Notes: a model not told the origin generated them from the sequence alone. 43,946 nt of DNA from Rhizobium sp. SG_E_25_P2 (GCF_029892285.1 NZ_JARXVM010000030.1:1-43946); one strand, 5' to 3'; positions 26,304 to 34,477 are shown, counted from the stretch's first letter. Numbers and translations: made by a program.

Positions 26304-26669
26304 TCAGGCGCGGGCGGCCTCGACCGCGTCGCCATACGCCCAATAGGGAAAATCGGCGGCGATCAATTCCTCGGCGGCGCGGGAGATTTCGGCGTCGAAA
26401 TCGTCCCAGAAAGCGTCGAAGACATTGATCTCATAACGCGCCTCCACGGCGGCGCTGACAAAGGTCGCAGCAGCGGTGGAATGCGGGATCTGTCCCTTCA
26501 ACGCCTGGGCGCAGGCGCGCACGGCGCGCAGATAGGCATCCTTTCGATCCCGCGCCCAGCCGGACAGCAGAAACTCGGCGGCGGTGCGCGTGTCGGCGAT
26601 CCTGATCGTTTGACCATCGAGACCTGCGCCGCCTAACAGAACCCCGCTTTGCCACATTTGTATCGTCAT
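26304..26669 (-). CDS. DUF982 domain protein B
   Basis: A 121-residue paralogue of the protein at 25769, on the same strand and 155 bases upstream of it. Equivalent segments are DTRTAAEFLLSGW, RAVRACAQALKG, AATFVSAAVEARY and FDAFWDDFDAEISRAAEELI. The start MTIQMW at 26669 aligns with the start of protein A. The two share the extra C-terminal helix, so they are a local duplication. Function unknown. Confidence 0.85.
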   Translation of the reverse strand: MTIQMWQSGVLLGGAGLDGQTIRIADTRTAAEFLLSGWARDRKDAYLRAVRACAQALKGQIPHSTAAATFVSAAVEARYEINVFDAFWDDFDAEISRAAEELIAADFPYWAYGDAVEAARA

Positions 26670-26858
26670 TGTTACAATCTCTCGGTTCGCAATAGATCCG
26701 GATATAGACGGCGAAGCTTGCGCGGACTGAGCCAACGCCCAAGCCAGATCTTGCAATCGCGGCTTTGCGCGCCTGCCGGCGGCCGATGGTTAACGGCCTG
26801 TAAACTGTTTGCCGGTAGTGTTTTCGAAATGGGACAGTATTGCGTAGAGGGCGCCCAG

Positions 26859-27854
26859 GTGTCTGACGGATTTCGTGATTTGGAGGGTCCGCCGCTGACG
26901 CGGACCAAGGATGTCGTGCTGATGGCCACCGTGTCGAGCTTCGAGGCCATGACGCATCCCGGACGCAACGACGTCAGGCAATTTTCCGAACTGTTCGAGC
27001 CGGTGTTCCGCGCCTCTAGCCATGAGGCGCAGCGCAACGCCGCCGCAGCGCTGGCGCGTTCGCCGCATGTGCCGCGCAGCGTCGCCTGGTTCCTGGCAAC
27101 CCAACCGATCGGGGTGGCCGCGCTGTTTCTGGCCGCCTCCCCCACGCTCGACGACGAATTGCTGATCGCCGCCGCCCGACTGAAGGGCCGCGACCACGCC
27201 AAGGCCATCGCCGCCCGGCCCAATCTCTCCGTGAAAGTGGTCGATGCGCTGGTGGCCCTGCATCAGGGCCTGCCGGACCGCTCCGCCAAGCCGCGCGCCG
27301 ACGCCGCGCCCCAGCCAGCCGAACTCGTGACGACCGAACCCGGCCAAAGCCGCGGCGTCCGCGAGGAAGACCTGCGCCGGACGCTGAAATCGCTGGTGGC
27401 GCGCGACGCGCTGACCCGCAACGAGGAGAGCGACGACGCCGCCGCTGAGCGCGAAGAGGCGCTGTTGATGCGCTTTGCCCGACTGCGCGAAGCCAAAGCC
27501 TTTTCCCGCATGCTGGCCCACTGCCTGGGCTCGAGCGTCTGGCTCACCAACCGCATCATGCTCGATCTATCGGGATTGCAACTGGCCACCGCGCTCATGG
27601 CGCTCGGCCTGCATGATGGCGAAACCCGCTTCGCGCTGACGCAATTCTATCCGCATCTTTCGGAAAACGCCGGCGCGGGCACGCGAGCCGAGAGCGTGGT
27701 CGCAGGGCTCGACGCGGACGAATGCGCCGACCGCGTCGGCGTGTGGATCCGCGCCGACGCCTATACGGATGGCCAGGCGGAGGAAAGCGCCGCCAACGGC
27801 AATGGCGCCGCGCCGCAACGCTTCAACGCTGCGCAAAAGCGGGCGGCGGGGTGA
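26859..27854 (+). CDS. DUF2336 domain protein
   Basis: A 331-residue helical protein. It begins VSDGFRDLEGPPLTRTKDVVLMATVSSFE, as remembered for rhizobial DUF2336 members. The middle holds HEAT-like helices (SSHEAQRNAAAALARSPHVP, then VAALFLAASPTLDDELLIAAA). The start is taken as GTG at 26859, with GAGGG 7 bases upstream; an ATG at 26829 is also possible. A Glu/Ala-rich linker near residue 170-200 separates two halves. Family members are uncharacterised. The C-terminal tail is low-complexity. Confidence 0.78.
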   Translation: MSDGFRDLEGPPLTRTKDVVLMATVSSFEAMTHPGRNDVRQFSELFEPVFRASSHEAQRNAAAALARSPHVPRSVAWFLATQPIGVAALFLAASPTLDDELLIAAARLKGRDHAKAIAARPNLSVKVVDALVALHQGLPDRSAKPRADAAPQPAELVTTEPGQSRGVREEDLRRTLKSLVARDALTRNEESDDAAAEREEALLMRFARLREAKAFSRMLAHCLGSSVWLTNRIMLDLSGLQLATALMALGLHDGETRFALTQFYPHLSENAGAGTRAESVVAGLDADECADRVGVWIRADAYTDGQAEESAANGNGAAPQRFNAAQKRAAG

Positions 27855-28158
27855 CCTCGGACACGGCCAGGGCGCTGCGGTGACGAGAGCATCTGTCAAG
27901 GATTTCTTGGCACACCGGCGGCCGATTTGCTGACATCCCTGAAGGCCGGTCGCTTTTTGGCTTCCGGGGTCGTCGAAAATCTTCATGCGGCCTTTTCGTC
28001 CAACTGCGGTTCTCTCTCAGTCGGATGTCAAAATTGATCCCGTCATATGAGGTCTGATTAATAGCCCCTGGCATTGCTGGCGCGGTGTTTCCCCGACCCA
28101 GACAAAGAAGCGAGCGAATACGAAAGATCGCGACACGCTTTAAGCCGCACGGCACGCT

Positions 28159-28187
28159 TTGACTTTTCTCTTTGAACCAGGTATTTA
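28159..28187 (+). promoter_or_regulatory. Sigma-70-type promoter of wHTH-MNT/HEPN operon
   Basis: TTGACT at 28159-28164 and TATTTA at 28182-28187 are separated by exactly 17 bases. The -10 box lies inside the left arm of the palindrome at 28175-28210, so a bound regulator would block polymerase. Confidence 0.65.
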
Positions 28188-28210
28188 GTTTTAAAACTAG
28201 GTACCTGGTT
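28175..28210. promoter_or_regulatory. 36-bp near-perfect palindromic operator
   Basis: The 18-base arms differ from perfect symmetry at two adjacent positions. The centre is the 12-bp palindrome AGTTTTAAAACT; the outer part repeats AACCAGGTA, and AGGTACCT is itself palindromic in the right arm. It overlaps the promoter and ends 35 bases before the wHTH-MNT start codon, as expected for an autoregulatory toxin-antitoxin operator. Confidence 0.72.
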
Positions 28211-28245
28211 TTCTGGGCAGTAGCTTGGGAGCAAGCGAGGATCAA

Positions 28246-28899
28246 ATGGCCAGATCATCCCGAGAAAGCGCGATACGGCGCCCCTTGACCTATCTCCTTG
28301 GCGTCGACTCAAACATTCGGGTGTTGCGGGTGCTTTCTCTCCATGGCGGCATGCTAGCCGCCAGCGAGATTGTCCGCCAGAGTAGGCTCGTGCAAGAAAG
28401 TGTGAGAAAAGCCCTGATCGATCTGGTTTCCCTGGGGATCGTTTCACCATCCGGAACTGGACGATCGCGACTGTATCGTCTGAATACCGAAAACTACTTT
28501 TTCGCCACGCTGTCGCATCTGTTCAAGGCGGAAAACGACCGATTTTCAGAAATTCTAGGCTGCGTGCGCCAGTGCTCCTCAGGTCTGCCGATATTCAGCC
28601 TGTTCTACTACGGCAGCGTCGCTCGCGGCGAGGATCGGCCGGATAGCGATTTCGATATCGGCGCCATCGTCGAGACGAATGATCTCGCCTCGGTAATAGA
28701 GCGTTTGCGGCAAGCGTTGATATCTGTGTCCGAAACCTATGCATTCACCCCCAATGTCGTCGGAATGGATTTCGCAGATGTCGGGCGATTGGAAAACAGC
28801 GCGGATCCCTGGTGGATCAGCGTCAAATCGGAAGCGATCGTCCTGTCTGGAAATCGTCCTGAAGATGCAATCCAGGTCGCTGGAGGCTGTCATGGTTAG
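28246..28899 (+). CDS. wHTH-fused MNT nucleotidyltransferase, antitoxin-like
   Basis: A 217-residue two-domain protein. Residues about 20-80 form a winged helix (LRVLSLHGGMLAASEIVRQS, VRKALIDLVSLGIVSPSGTGRSRLYRL). Residues about 115-200 form a minimal nucleotidyltransferase with GSVARGE at 123-129 and the metal-binding D135 and D137 in DSDFDIG. MNT proteins paired with HEPN proteins are known antitoxins, some of which AMP-ylate their toxin. Here the DNA-binding domain needed for operon repression is in the same chain. The ATG at 28246 has GAGG six bases upstream; an upstream TTG at 28225 is rejected. It overlaps the next gene by 8 bases. Confidence 0.85.
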   Translation: MARSSRESAIRRPLTYLLGVDSNIRVLRVLSLHGGMLAASEIVRQSRLVQESVRKALIDLVSLGIVSPSGTGRSRLYRLNTENYFFATLSHLFKAENDRFSEILGCVRQCSSGLPIFSLFYYGSVARGEDRPDSDFDIGAIVETNDLASVIERLRQALISVSETYAFTPNVVGMDFADVGRLENSADPWWISVKSEAIVLSGNRPEDAIQVAGGCHG

Positions 28900-29308
28900 A
28901 ACCGGACCGACGACGAAGAAAGACGAGGCGTTTGCAAGGGCCAGGCTGCTGATTGCCCGCAGCTATCTCAAGGACGCCCGCAACAGCAACGCCGTCGCCG
29001 ACCCTGATGATATCGGCAATCCGTCGATGTCGACGATCATCAACTGCGCAATCGCGTATTCGGATGCATTGACAGCCAAGTTTCGCGGCGAAATCAATCA
29101 AGGCAACCATCAGGCGGTGATCAGCCTTTTGAAAGCGGCGCTGGGAAACCAATTGCCCGCCAAGCAGGTGACCAATCTGCGCGCGCTTCTCGAACAAAAG
29201 GATGAAGTGCAATATGGAGCGAGGCTAAAAACACGGATGGAGGCAGAAAGAGCGCTCGAACGCCTCGAAGAGTTCGCGGCCTGGGCCGAACAAACATTCA
29301 CGCTTTAA
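28892..29308 (+). CDS. HEPN-like helical protein, candidate toxin
   Basis: A 138-residue all-helical protein coupled to the MNT gene by an 8-base overlap; its GGAGG ribosome site lies inside that gene. The pattern STIINCAIAYSDALTAKFRGEINQGNHQAVISLLKAAL resembles HEPN domains of the SAV_6107 type. The ribonuclease motif of HEPN toxins, Arg-x4-6-His, is not exact: Arg65 and His73 are separated by seven residues. It may be a divergent HEPN nuclease, or a HEPN partner that only binds substrate for the MNT enzyme. Toxicity is inference from gene order. Confidence 0.75.
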   Translation: MVRTGPTTKKDEAFARARLLIARSYLKDARNSNAVADPDDIGNPSMSTIINCAIAYSDALTAKFRGEINQGNHQAVISLLKAALGNQLPAKQVTNLRALLEQKDEVQYGARLKTRMEAERALERLEEFAAWAEQTFTL

Positions 29309-29416
29309 TTTCAAGGACGGGGAGGACTGGGACGGCGAATAATGACCCGGGCGTGGAGCAAAGCAGCCCCTGCCCTTCGCCTGACAGGCTTCGCGCGATG
29401 CCTGCGCCCCAAAACC

Positions 29417-29455
29417 AAAAACGCCGCCCATGGGCAGGGAATGCCATGGACGGCG
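29417..29455 (-). terminator. Intrinsic terminator, minus strand
   Basis: CGCCG..CCATGG pairs with CCATGG..CGGCG as a 12-bp stem with one G-U pair and a 10-nt loop, followed on the minus strand by TTTTT. It would end the transcript of the small membrane-protein gene at 29600-29731. Confidence 0.7.
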
Positions 29456-29599
29456 CCGGTCAGAAATGAAGTCCGAAGGCTTCGCTCATCCTCTACATCG
29501 GCACTACGACAGTTTTGCGATGCAAAAGTAAAAAGCCGACAGAAAGGTTGGGAAGCTTCCGCCCCTAGCAGGCGGGAGCTCCAGGTCTTGGGAGGTGTT

Positions 29600-29731
29600 T
29601 CAGAACACGCGCAGGCGGCGATGCTCCCGCTCGTCGCGGGCTTCGCGCGAGGAGGCGATCACCGACGACGCGAAGGTGGCGATGAACATCGCCGAAATCA
29701 GGCTGGCGAACAGGGCAAGCACGAATGTCAT
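29600..29731 (-). CDS. 43-residue small membrane protein
   Basis: A short gene starting MTFVLALFASLISAMFIATF and continuing ASSVIASSREARDEREHRRLRVF. One hydrophobic helix (residues 2-26) is followed by a strongly charged tail, so a single-pass inner-membrane peptide with cytoplasmic C-terminus is likely. Upstream on the minus strand lies GAGGATGAGACC before the ATG, a good ribosome site, and an intrinsic terminator lies 145 bases downstream. Function unknown. Confidence 0.65.
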   Translation of the reverse strand: MTFVLALFASLISAMFIATFASSVIASSREARDEREHRRLRVF

Positions 29732-30157
29732 GGTCTCATCCTCATGAAAAAGGATCTCTTGTCCGGCGTGAAGCGCGTCGGGTGGGGGATTTTTCGGATT
29801 TTCGTCGTGACCGGCGGGCGCTGTCGGGCGTCCTGCGGGTCGATTCCAAGTCTGCTGTCACCATGACAGACTCACATTGCCATCGCGTTGAGGAAGATGG
29901 TTAACCGAGCCTGAATCGACATCGGAACATGACCGCAGGATGGGTCGCGCTGCGCAATTCTTGACGAGCGTCAATCCAGAAAGTTGCAATTTCGCAACAT
30001 CAAACAAGATCTCCCCAGACGCGTTTAGCGTTGTCTAATATATTGATCTAGCGCAAAGAAAGGGGGATCGGCGGGGAGATAGTGCGGATGTGACACACGA
30101 TGCGGGCCCGCCCTGGGGCGTCTGGCGCGGACCCCTCGCAACGGAAGGAAAAGAACC
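29732..30157. other. Intergenic leader of OmpW-like gene
   Basis: About 425 bases without a supported gene. The left end holds the leader of the minus-strand small gene. Bases 29960-30065 are AT-richer and probably hold the promoter of the porin gene. No riboswitch or tRNA was seen. Confidence 0.35.
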
Positions 30158-30856
30158 ATGTCCCACGCACACATCGCGCCGCTGATGGCCGCCCTCGCCG
30201 CGGCAACCCTGCTTTCCGGCATGCCGGCCAAGGCCGCGGATCTCACCGCCGCCCCTGAAGTCGCGCCGGAAGCCCAGGCCGATGTCGCCGCCGCCTTCAG
30301 CCCCTGGCAGGTCCGCCTTCGCGCCCTCGGCGTGCTGCCGACCGATTCCGGCGACGTCGACGGCATTTCCGGCTCCGACCTCAGCTATACCGACAGCGTG
30401 ATCCCGGAACTCGACATCACCTATTACTTCACCAAGAATATTTCGGCGGAATTGATCCTCGGCACCACCCAATCGTCGATCCATGGCGACGGCTCGATCG
30501 GCAGCCTCGGCAAGCTCGGCGACACCTGGATCCTGCCGCCGACGCTGACCGCCCAATATCACTTCACCAATTTCGGCGCGTTCCAGCCCTATGTTGGCGC
30601 AGGCGTCAACTACACGATCTTCTACAACCAGGACGCCACCGGCGCGGCAACCGACCTCAAGGTCAAGAACGCCTTCGGCGTGGCCCTGCAGGCCGGCTTC
30701 GACTATATGATCGACGAGCATTGGGGCGTGAACGCCGATGTGAAGAAGATCTTCCTGCGCCCTGATTACGAAGCCACGGTCGGCGGCGCCGACGTCAAGG
30801 GCACCGCCAAGCTCGATCCCTGGCTGATCGGCGGCGGTCTCACCTACCGCTTCTGA
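30158..30856 (+). CDS. OmpW-family outer membrane beta-barrel protein
   Basis: A 232-residue protein with a signal peptide ending around AKA-A (residues 24-27). The mature part has the OmpW layout of eight amphipathic strands: WQVRLRALGVLPTDSG, VIPELDITYYFTKNISAELILG, LPPTLTAQYHF, FQPYVGAGVNYTIFY, FGVALQAGFDYMID, GVNADVKKIFL, then DPWLIGGGLTYRF ending in the terminal Phe required for barrel assembly. Such barrels allow small hydrophobic compounds through the outer membrane. RBS GGAAGGAAAAG is strong. A terminator follows. Confidence 0.92.
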   Translation: MSHAHIAPLMAALAAATLLSGMPAKAADLTAAPEVAPEAQADVAAAFSPWQVRLRALGVLPTDSGDVDGISGSDLSYTDSVIPELDITYYFTKNISAELILGTTQSSIHGDGSIGSLGKLGDTWILPPTLTAQYHFTNFGAFQPYVGAGVNYTIFYNQDATGAATDLKVKNAFGVALQAGFDYMIDEHWGVNADVKKIFLRPDYEATVGGADVKGTAKLDPWLIGGGLTYRF

Positions 30857-30888
30857 CCGGCTTCGGCCGATCCTGCCTGCTTCACGTC

Positions 30889-30923
30889 ATGCGCGCCTTT
30901 CCATTCGAAAGGCGCGCATTTTT
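30889..30923. terminator. Intrinsic terminator after OmpW gene
   Basis: ATGCGCGCCTTTC and GAAAGGCGCGCAT form a perfect 13-bp stem around a CATTC loop, followed by TTTT. It lies between the convergent porin and RTX genes. Confidence 0.85.
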
Positions 30924-30941
30924 CGTTGATGGGCGACGGGT

Positions 30942-32120
30942 TCAGAACACGAAGTCGGCCCCGTCCATTTGCGCCTTCTGCATGTTCTTGATCAGGATCT
31001 GGTCCGAGCCCAACGACAGCAGCAAATCCGCGCCCTGATTGACGGCGTGATTGTTCCTGAGATCCGCGATATCGGTGATCCCGGTCCATTCGCTGACGTC
31101 GATACGGTCCGTTTCGTCGCGGTAATCCATGATCGTGTCCTTGCCGTCGCCGGAGGCGAAGTGGAATATGTCCGCCGCCTTTCCGCCGGTCAGGATATCG
31201 TCGCCGCCATTGCCGTAAAGCTGATCGGCGCCAGCCAGGCCCTTGATCCTGTTGGCGGCCTCGTTGCCGCGCAGCACATTGGCCAGGCCGTTGCCGTTGC
31301 CGTTGATGGTCTCGGAGCCGAACAGGATCAGCTGTTCGATATTGGTTCCCAGCGTATAACTGACCTTGGCGCGCACGGTGTCGGAGCCTTGGCCGGCGAG
31401 TTCGACCATCTTGAGCCGGGCGCTATCGGTCGTCAGCATATCATCGCCGGCGCCGGTCAGCAGCTTGCCGGTCAATTCGCCGCCAACGCCATTGAAACTG
31501 TCGTCGCCCGCCCCAAGCGAGACATTGCCGATCAGAACGCCGCTGTTGACGACCTGAGTGTCGCCGCCCTCCGAAAAGATCGAATAGGTGTCAGAGATGA
31601 TCGTACCGCGATTGATGATGCTGGAGACATTGTCGGCGTCAGGCGAATCGATGACGCCGTAGCTGGCGCGGATCACGCCTGCCGCCTGGTTGGTGAAGAT
31701 ATTGCCGTTGCCGTCTCCGAAAAAGCCCGCTCCGTCGGTGGCCAGGGCGTGGATGACGCCGCGATTTTCCACCTCGTTGGAGTTTCCGCCGAAACGGACG
31801 CCATATTGTTCGGCGACGATCACGCCCCGTACCGACGCGTCGCTATTGCCGCCATCGAGAACGACGCCGTTGCCGCCGCTGATCAGCGCTTCCGCGCCGA
31901 TCCGCACGGACGAGTTGGAGCCGAGCAGGCTCACGGCTGCGGACGACGCCGAAATATCGCCGAAAATGTTGACGTTGATATTGTTGACGCCGGCTCCGGC
32001 GCTGATGCCGGCGTTCGACGCCGCGATGGAAATCGAAGCGCTTTCGACAAGGGTGTAGGTCTCGTTGGACAAGCCCGCCACATAGCCGGCTGTCCGATTG
32101 CCGGTAATTTGCTTCGCCAT
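30942..32120 (-). CDS. Secreted RTX-like protein, relative of the 4280 gene
   Basis: A 392-residue acidic protein starting MAKQITGNRTAGYV; GGGGA lies about 9 bases before this ATG. Residues about 30-200 are beta-solenoid-like repeats (VENRGVIHA, IINRGTIISDTYS, VVNSGVLIGNVSLG). Then come GAGDD turns and RTX nonapeptides at about 290-320 (GLAGADQLYGNGGDDILTGG). The tail reads LIKNMQKAQMDGADFVF. The order of parts and the ending match the 428-residue protein at 4280-5566, so they are paralogues. It is probably exported by a type I system located elsewhere. Function unknown. Confidence 0.85.
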   Translation of the reverse strand: MAKQITGNRTAGYVAGLSNETYTLVESASISIAASNAGISAGAGVNNINVNIFGDISASSAAVSLLGSNSSVRIGAEALISGGNGVVLDGGNSDASVRGVIVAEQYGVRFGGNSNEVENRGVIHALATDGAGFFGDGNGNIFTNQAAGVIRASYGVIDSPDADNVSSIINRGTIISDTYSIFSEGGDTQVVNSGVLIGNVSLGAGDDSFNGVGGELTGKLLTGAGDDMLTTDSARLKMVELAGQGSDTVRAKVSYTLGTNIEQLILFGSETINGNGNGLANVLRGNEAANRIKGLAGADQLYGNGGDDILTGGKAADIFHFASGDGKDTIMDYRDETDRIDVSEWTGITDIADLRNNHAVNQGADLLLSLGSDQILIKNMQKAQMDGADFVF

Positions 32121-32261
32121 CAGTGCGTCCCCGAAAGTATAGTGAAGTTGTTGAAGCGTCAAAGTGCCGCCCAGGCGTCGCAAGGCCGCGAATCACCGGC
32201 ACCTTAACTTTAGCGATTATTGCGGTTTTATTTTATTTTACCAGCCCCGGGCGCCGTATGG

Positions 32262-32996
32262 TCAGCAGCGGCCAGTAGCGATGGCGCGCGCCCATTGCGG
32301 GCGGTTCCTGGCGCTGGCGATGGCGGCGGCGGCGGCGCTGTCATAGGCGACCAGGCGAAACTCGACCGTCCAGCCATGGGCGGTCCTTTCGATCACCGCG
32401 TAAGCGGCGTGCGGCGCCCCCGCCTCCACCTTGTGGTAATAGGGCAGATCGTCCTCATAGGCCGGGCAGCCAATCGAGCCGGGATTGACGATCAGGCGGC
32501 CGTCGGAAAGCCGCACAGTGCGGGCAATATGGGTGTGGCCGCACAGGATCAGCGACTGGCTGACGCCTTCGGCCATGGCCTCGACCTCAGCGAGCGGCCG
32601 GGCATGCACAACACCCTCGGGCGAGACGGTCTCCAGCCAGTAGTGATTATCCTCGCGCGGCGTGGCGTGGCAGAGAAAGACATCATCCTTCCAGACGCGC
32701 GAAAACGGCAGGCTGGCGAGCCAGGCGTGATGGGCAGGCGTCAGTTCGCGGTAACAATCGGCTTCCCATTCGTGCAGCGCGGCGGGATCGCCGCGCAGAT
32801 AACGGTCGTGATTGCCCGACACCGACACCATGTCGCGGGCCAGAATGAGATCGGCGGTCCGCGCCGCCTCCAGCGGCCCGGAAAGATGGTCGCCGAGATT
32901 GAGGATGTCGGACACGCCCTGCGCGTCGATGTCGGCGAGCACCGCCTCAAGCGCCAGCGCATTGCCATGAATATCGGCGATGACGGCGAAACGCAT
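32262..32996 (-). CDS. Calcineurin-like metallophosphoesterase
   Basis: A 244-residue YfcE/DR1281-like phosphoesterase. All metal-binding motifs are present: DIHGN at residues 8-12, NLGDHLSG, SGNHDRYL, CHATP, and CGHTHIAR. The ATG at 32996 overlaps the uraH stop as ATGA; a GTG one codon upstream is also in frame. It is the last gene of the ureide operon, so its substrate may relate to purine breakdown, but the family is broad and this is only a guess from position. Confidence 0.88.
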   Translation of the reverse strand: MRFAVIADIHGNALALEAVLADIDAQGVSDILNLGDHLSGPLEAARTADLILARDMVSVSGNHDRYLRGDPAALHEWEADCYRELTPAHHAWLASLPFSRVWKDDVFLCHATPREDNHYWLETVSPEGVVHARPLAEVEAMAEGVSQSLILCGHTHIARTVRLSDGRLIVNPGSIGCPAYEDDLPYYHKVEAGAPHAAYAVIERTAHGWTVEFRLVAYDSAAAAAIASARNRPQWARAIATGRC

Positions 32997-33352
32997 CACG
33001 AACCCCGATAGGTGGAGTAGCCGAACGGCGACAGCAGCAGCGGCACGTGATAATGCAGTTTTGGATCGGCGACGCCGAAACGCAGCGGGATGATATCAAG
33101 GAACAGCAGATCCGGCAGCTTCTGGCCGGTCATCTTCAGATAGGCGCCGGCATGAAACACCAGCTCATACTGGCCGCGGGTGAGCTGTTCCTCCGACAGG
33201 ATCGGACCGCCATCGATGCGGCCGTCGGCATTGGTCCGCACGGTCTTGAGATATTCGCGCACCTCGTCCTGGATCCGGAAGACATCGATCATCACGCCCT
33301 TGGCGGGAAGGCCGAGCGCGGTGTCCAGAACATGGGTGGTAAGGCCTGCCAT
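32996..33352 (-). CDS. uraH: 5-hydroxyisourate hydrolase
   Basis: A 118-residue transthyretin-like protein. It begins [20 protein letters not shown] (catalytic His in LTTHVLD) and ends in the diagnostic YRGS, with Arg and His elsewhere conserved (LHYHVPLLLSPFGYSTYRGS). It hydrolyses 5-hydroxyisourate to OHCU in urate degradation, in the cytoplasm. Its start overlaps the allA stop (33352) and its stop overlaps the phosphoesterase start, so the three genes are translationally coupled. No OHCU decarboxylase gene is present in this stretch. Confidence 0.94.
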   Translation of the reverse strand: MAGLTTHVLDTALGLPAKGVMIDVFRIQDEVREYLKTVRTNADGRIDGGPILSEEQLTRGQYELVFHAGAYLKMTGQKLPDLLFLDIIPLRFGVADPKLHYHVPLLLSPFGYSTYRGS

Positions 33353-33849
33353 CAAGAAATCTCCGGGATTACAAAGGGGGTTTGATAAAAATATTCCTCA
33401 AGGTTACCGCCCGGCCCCTGCCTGTCAACCACGAGAAAGTCGCAAATCCCGCCGAGCGCCATCAGAGGGTGGTGCCAGAGGCCGGCGGGATAATTGACGC
33501 CCTGATCACCGCGAGCGAGGAAAACATGCGGTACGCCCGGCCCGCCGCCCTCATCCTCCGCCACCACCACCAGCCAGGGCTTGCCCGAGAGCGGCTGGAA
33601 ACTCTGGCTGCCCTGGGGATGCCGCTCCATCATGTCGACCGTATAGGGAAGCTGGCGCGGCTGGCCGCGGAAGATGTTGAGGATCACCTCCGCCCCCTCG
33701 CCCAAAGCTTCGGCGCGGCCGAGTCCGTGATGCCGCTCGGTGGTTCCGCCATTGATCAGGCGCATTTTGGCGGGGGTGGCTTCGATGACCTGGCCAAAGG
33801 GCGCGAAGGAGTCTGCGGTCAGCGGGCGGATGGGGAGGATCTGGGGCAA
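33352..33849 (-). CDS. allA: Ureidoglycolate lyase
   Basis: A 165-residue cupin-type protein with the AllA pattern: [58 protein letters not shown] and [10 protein letters not shown]. It splits ureidoglycolate to glyoxylate and urea, the last step of the allantoin path. The start is a TTG at 33849 with AAGGA upstream; no ATG is near. First gene of a three-gene operon with uraH and a phosphoesterase, all with 1-4 base overlaps. Confidence 0.93.
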   Translation of the reverse strand: MPQILPIRPLTADSFAPFGQVIEATPAKMRLINGGTTERHHGLGRAEALGEGAEVILNIFRGQPRQLPYTVDMMERHPQGSQSFQPLSGKPWLVVVAEDEGGGPGVPHVFLARGDQGVNYPAGLWHHPLMALGGICDFLVVDRQGPGGNLEEYFYQTPFVIPEIS

Positions 33850-33917
33850 TGGGAGGGTCCTTAGGCGAGAATGGGGAAGTGTTTCAATAGCGCTATAGAA
33901 GCGGCTTTATGGTTGAC

Positions 33918-34066
33918 GGCGTGCGCCGCCCCTCATCCGGCTGCCGCCACCTTCTCCCGGCGCATGCGGGGAGAAGGGCGATTGTGGCAAGGCCGGCGCG
34001 CCATCCTCCTTCTCCCCGTGTTACGGGGAGAAGGTCCCCGCAGGGGGATGAGGGGCGGCGCACGCC
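33918..34066. repeat. RIME-like palindromic intergenic repeat, copy 1
   Basis: A 149-base element with perfect 21-bp terminal inverted repeats (starting GGCGTGCGCCGCC) and two inner hairpins built from CTTCTCCC..GGGGAGAAGG. The second copy at 43741-43880 shares the ends and inner hairpins. Such palindromic elements are common between genes in rhizobia. It has no coding capacity and would fold strongly in RNA, so it may attenuate transcription. Confidence 0.8.
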
Positions 34067-34074
34067 ATCAGCCA

Positions 34075-34368
34075 TCATATCGGCCGAGCCTCACGGAAGA
34101 TTCGAGGGCTCACATCGACGGGAATATCGCCTGGCGTCACGAGATGAATGGATGTTCCTTCGAGAAGCCGCTCCAGAGCATCCTGGAGACCGCCGAGCGT
34201 CAGAAGCGTCGAGCCGGCGAGGTCATCCACCAGAATGTCGAGGTCGCTGTCCTCGCGGTCCTCGCCCCGCGCGACCGAGCCGAAGACGCGCGGATTGGCG
34301 GCGTTGAAGCGGCTGATGGTGTCGCGGATGGCTTGGCGGTGCGCGTTGAGACGATCGGACGGTTTCAT
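34075..34368 (-). CDS. Stand-alone MNT nucleotidyltransferase
   Basis: A 97-residue minimal nucleotidyltransferase starting MKPSDRLNAHRQAIRD. It has FGSVARGEDRED with Gly30 and Ser31, then Asp42 and Asp44 in SDLDILVD, and a third acidic residue expected near VDVSP. Such proteins are usually followed by a HEPN (DUF86) toxin gene. Here the stop is 9 bases from the palindromic repeat and no HEPN gene follows, so the partner is lost or elsewhere. The annotated start avoids an upstream in-frame extension without family residues. Confidence 0.82.
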   Translation of the reverse strand: MKPSDRLNAHRQAIRDTISRFNAANPRVFGSVARGEDREDSDLDILVDDLAGSTLLTLGGLQDALERLLEGTSIHLVTPGDIPVDVSPRIFREARPI

Positions 34369-34477
34369 GCGGCGGCTCCCTTCTCGCTTGATGATAGCGC
34401 GGGGAGATCTGGTTTTGAAGGGCGGAGTTCGGCATCCATCAAAGGCGACCGAGGGTCGCGGGGCCATGCCCCCAAAA

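Larger units (their letters stand above)
27855..28245. other. Intergenic region upstream of HEPN/MNT pair
   Basis: About 390 bases. The first 300 show nothing recognisable. The last 90 hold a well-formed promoter and a 36-bp palindrome described separately. Confidence 0.4.

Noticed and set aside
27567-27986. 139-codon minus-strand frame beginning MKIFDDPGSQ
   Set aside because: Mostly antisense to the DUF2336 gene and Arg/Pro-rich; not supported.
29342-29866. 174-codon plus-strand frame
   Set aside because: It covers a minus-strand terminator and the 43-residue membrane-protein gene; composition is not gene-like.
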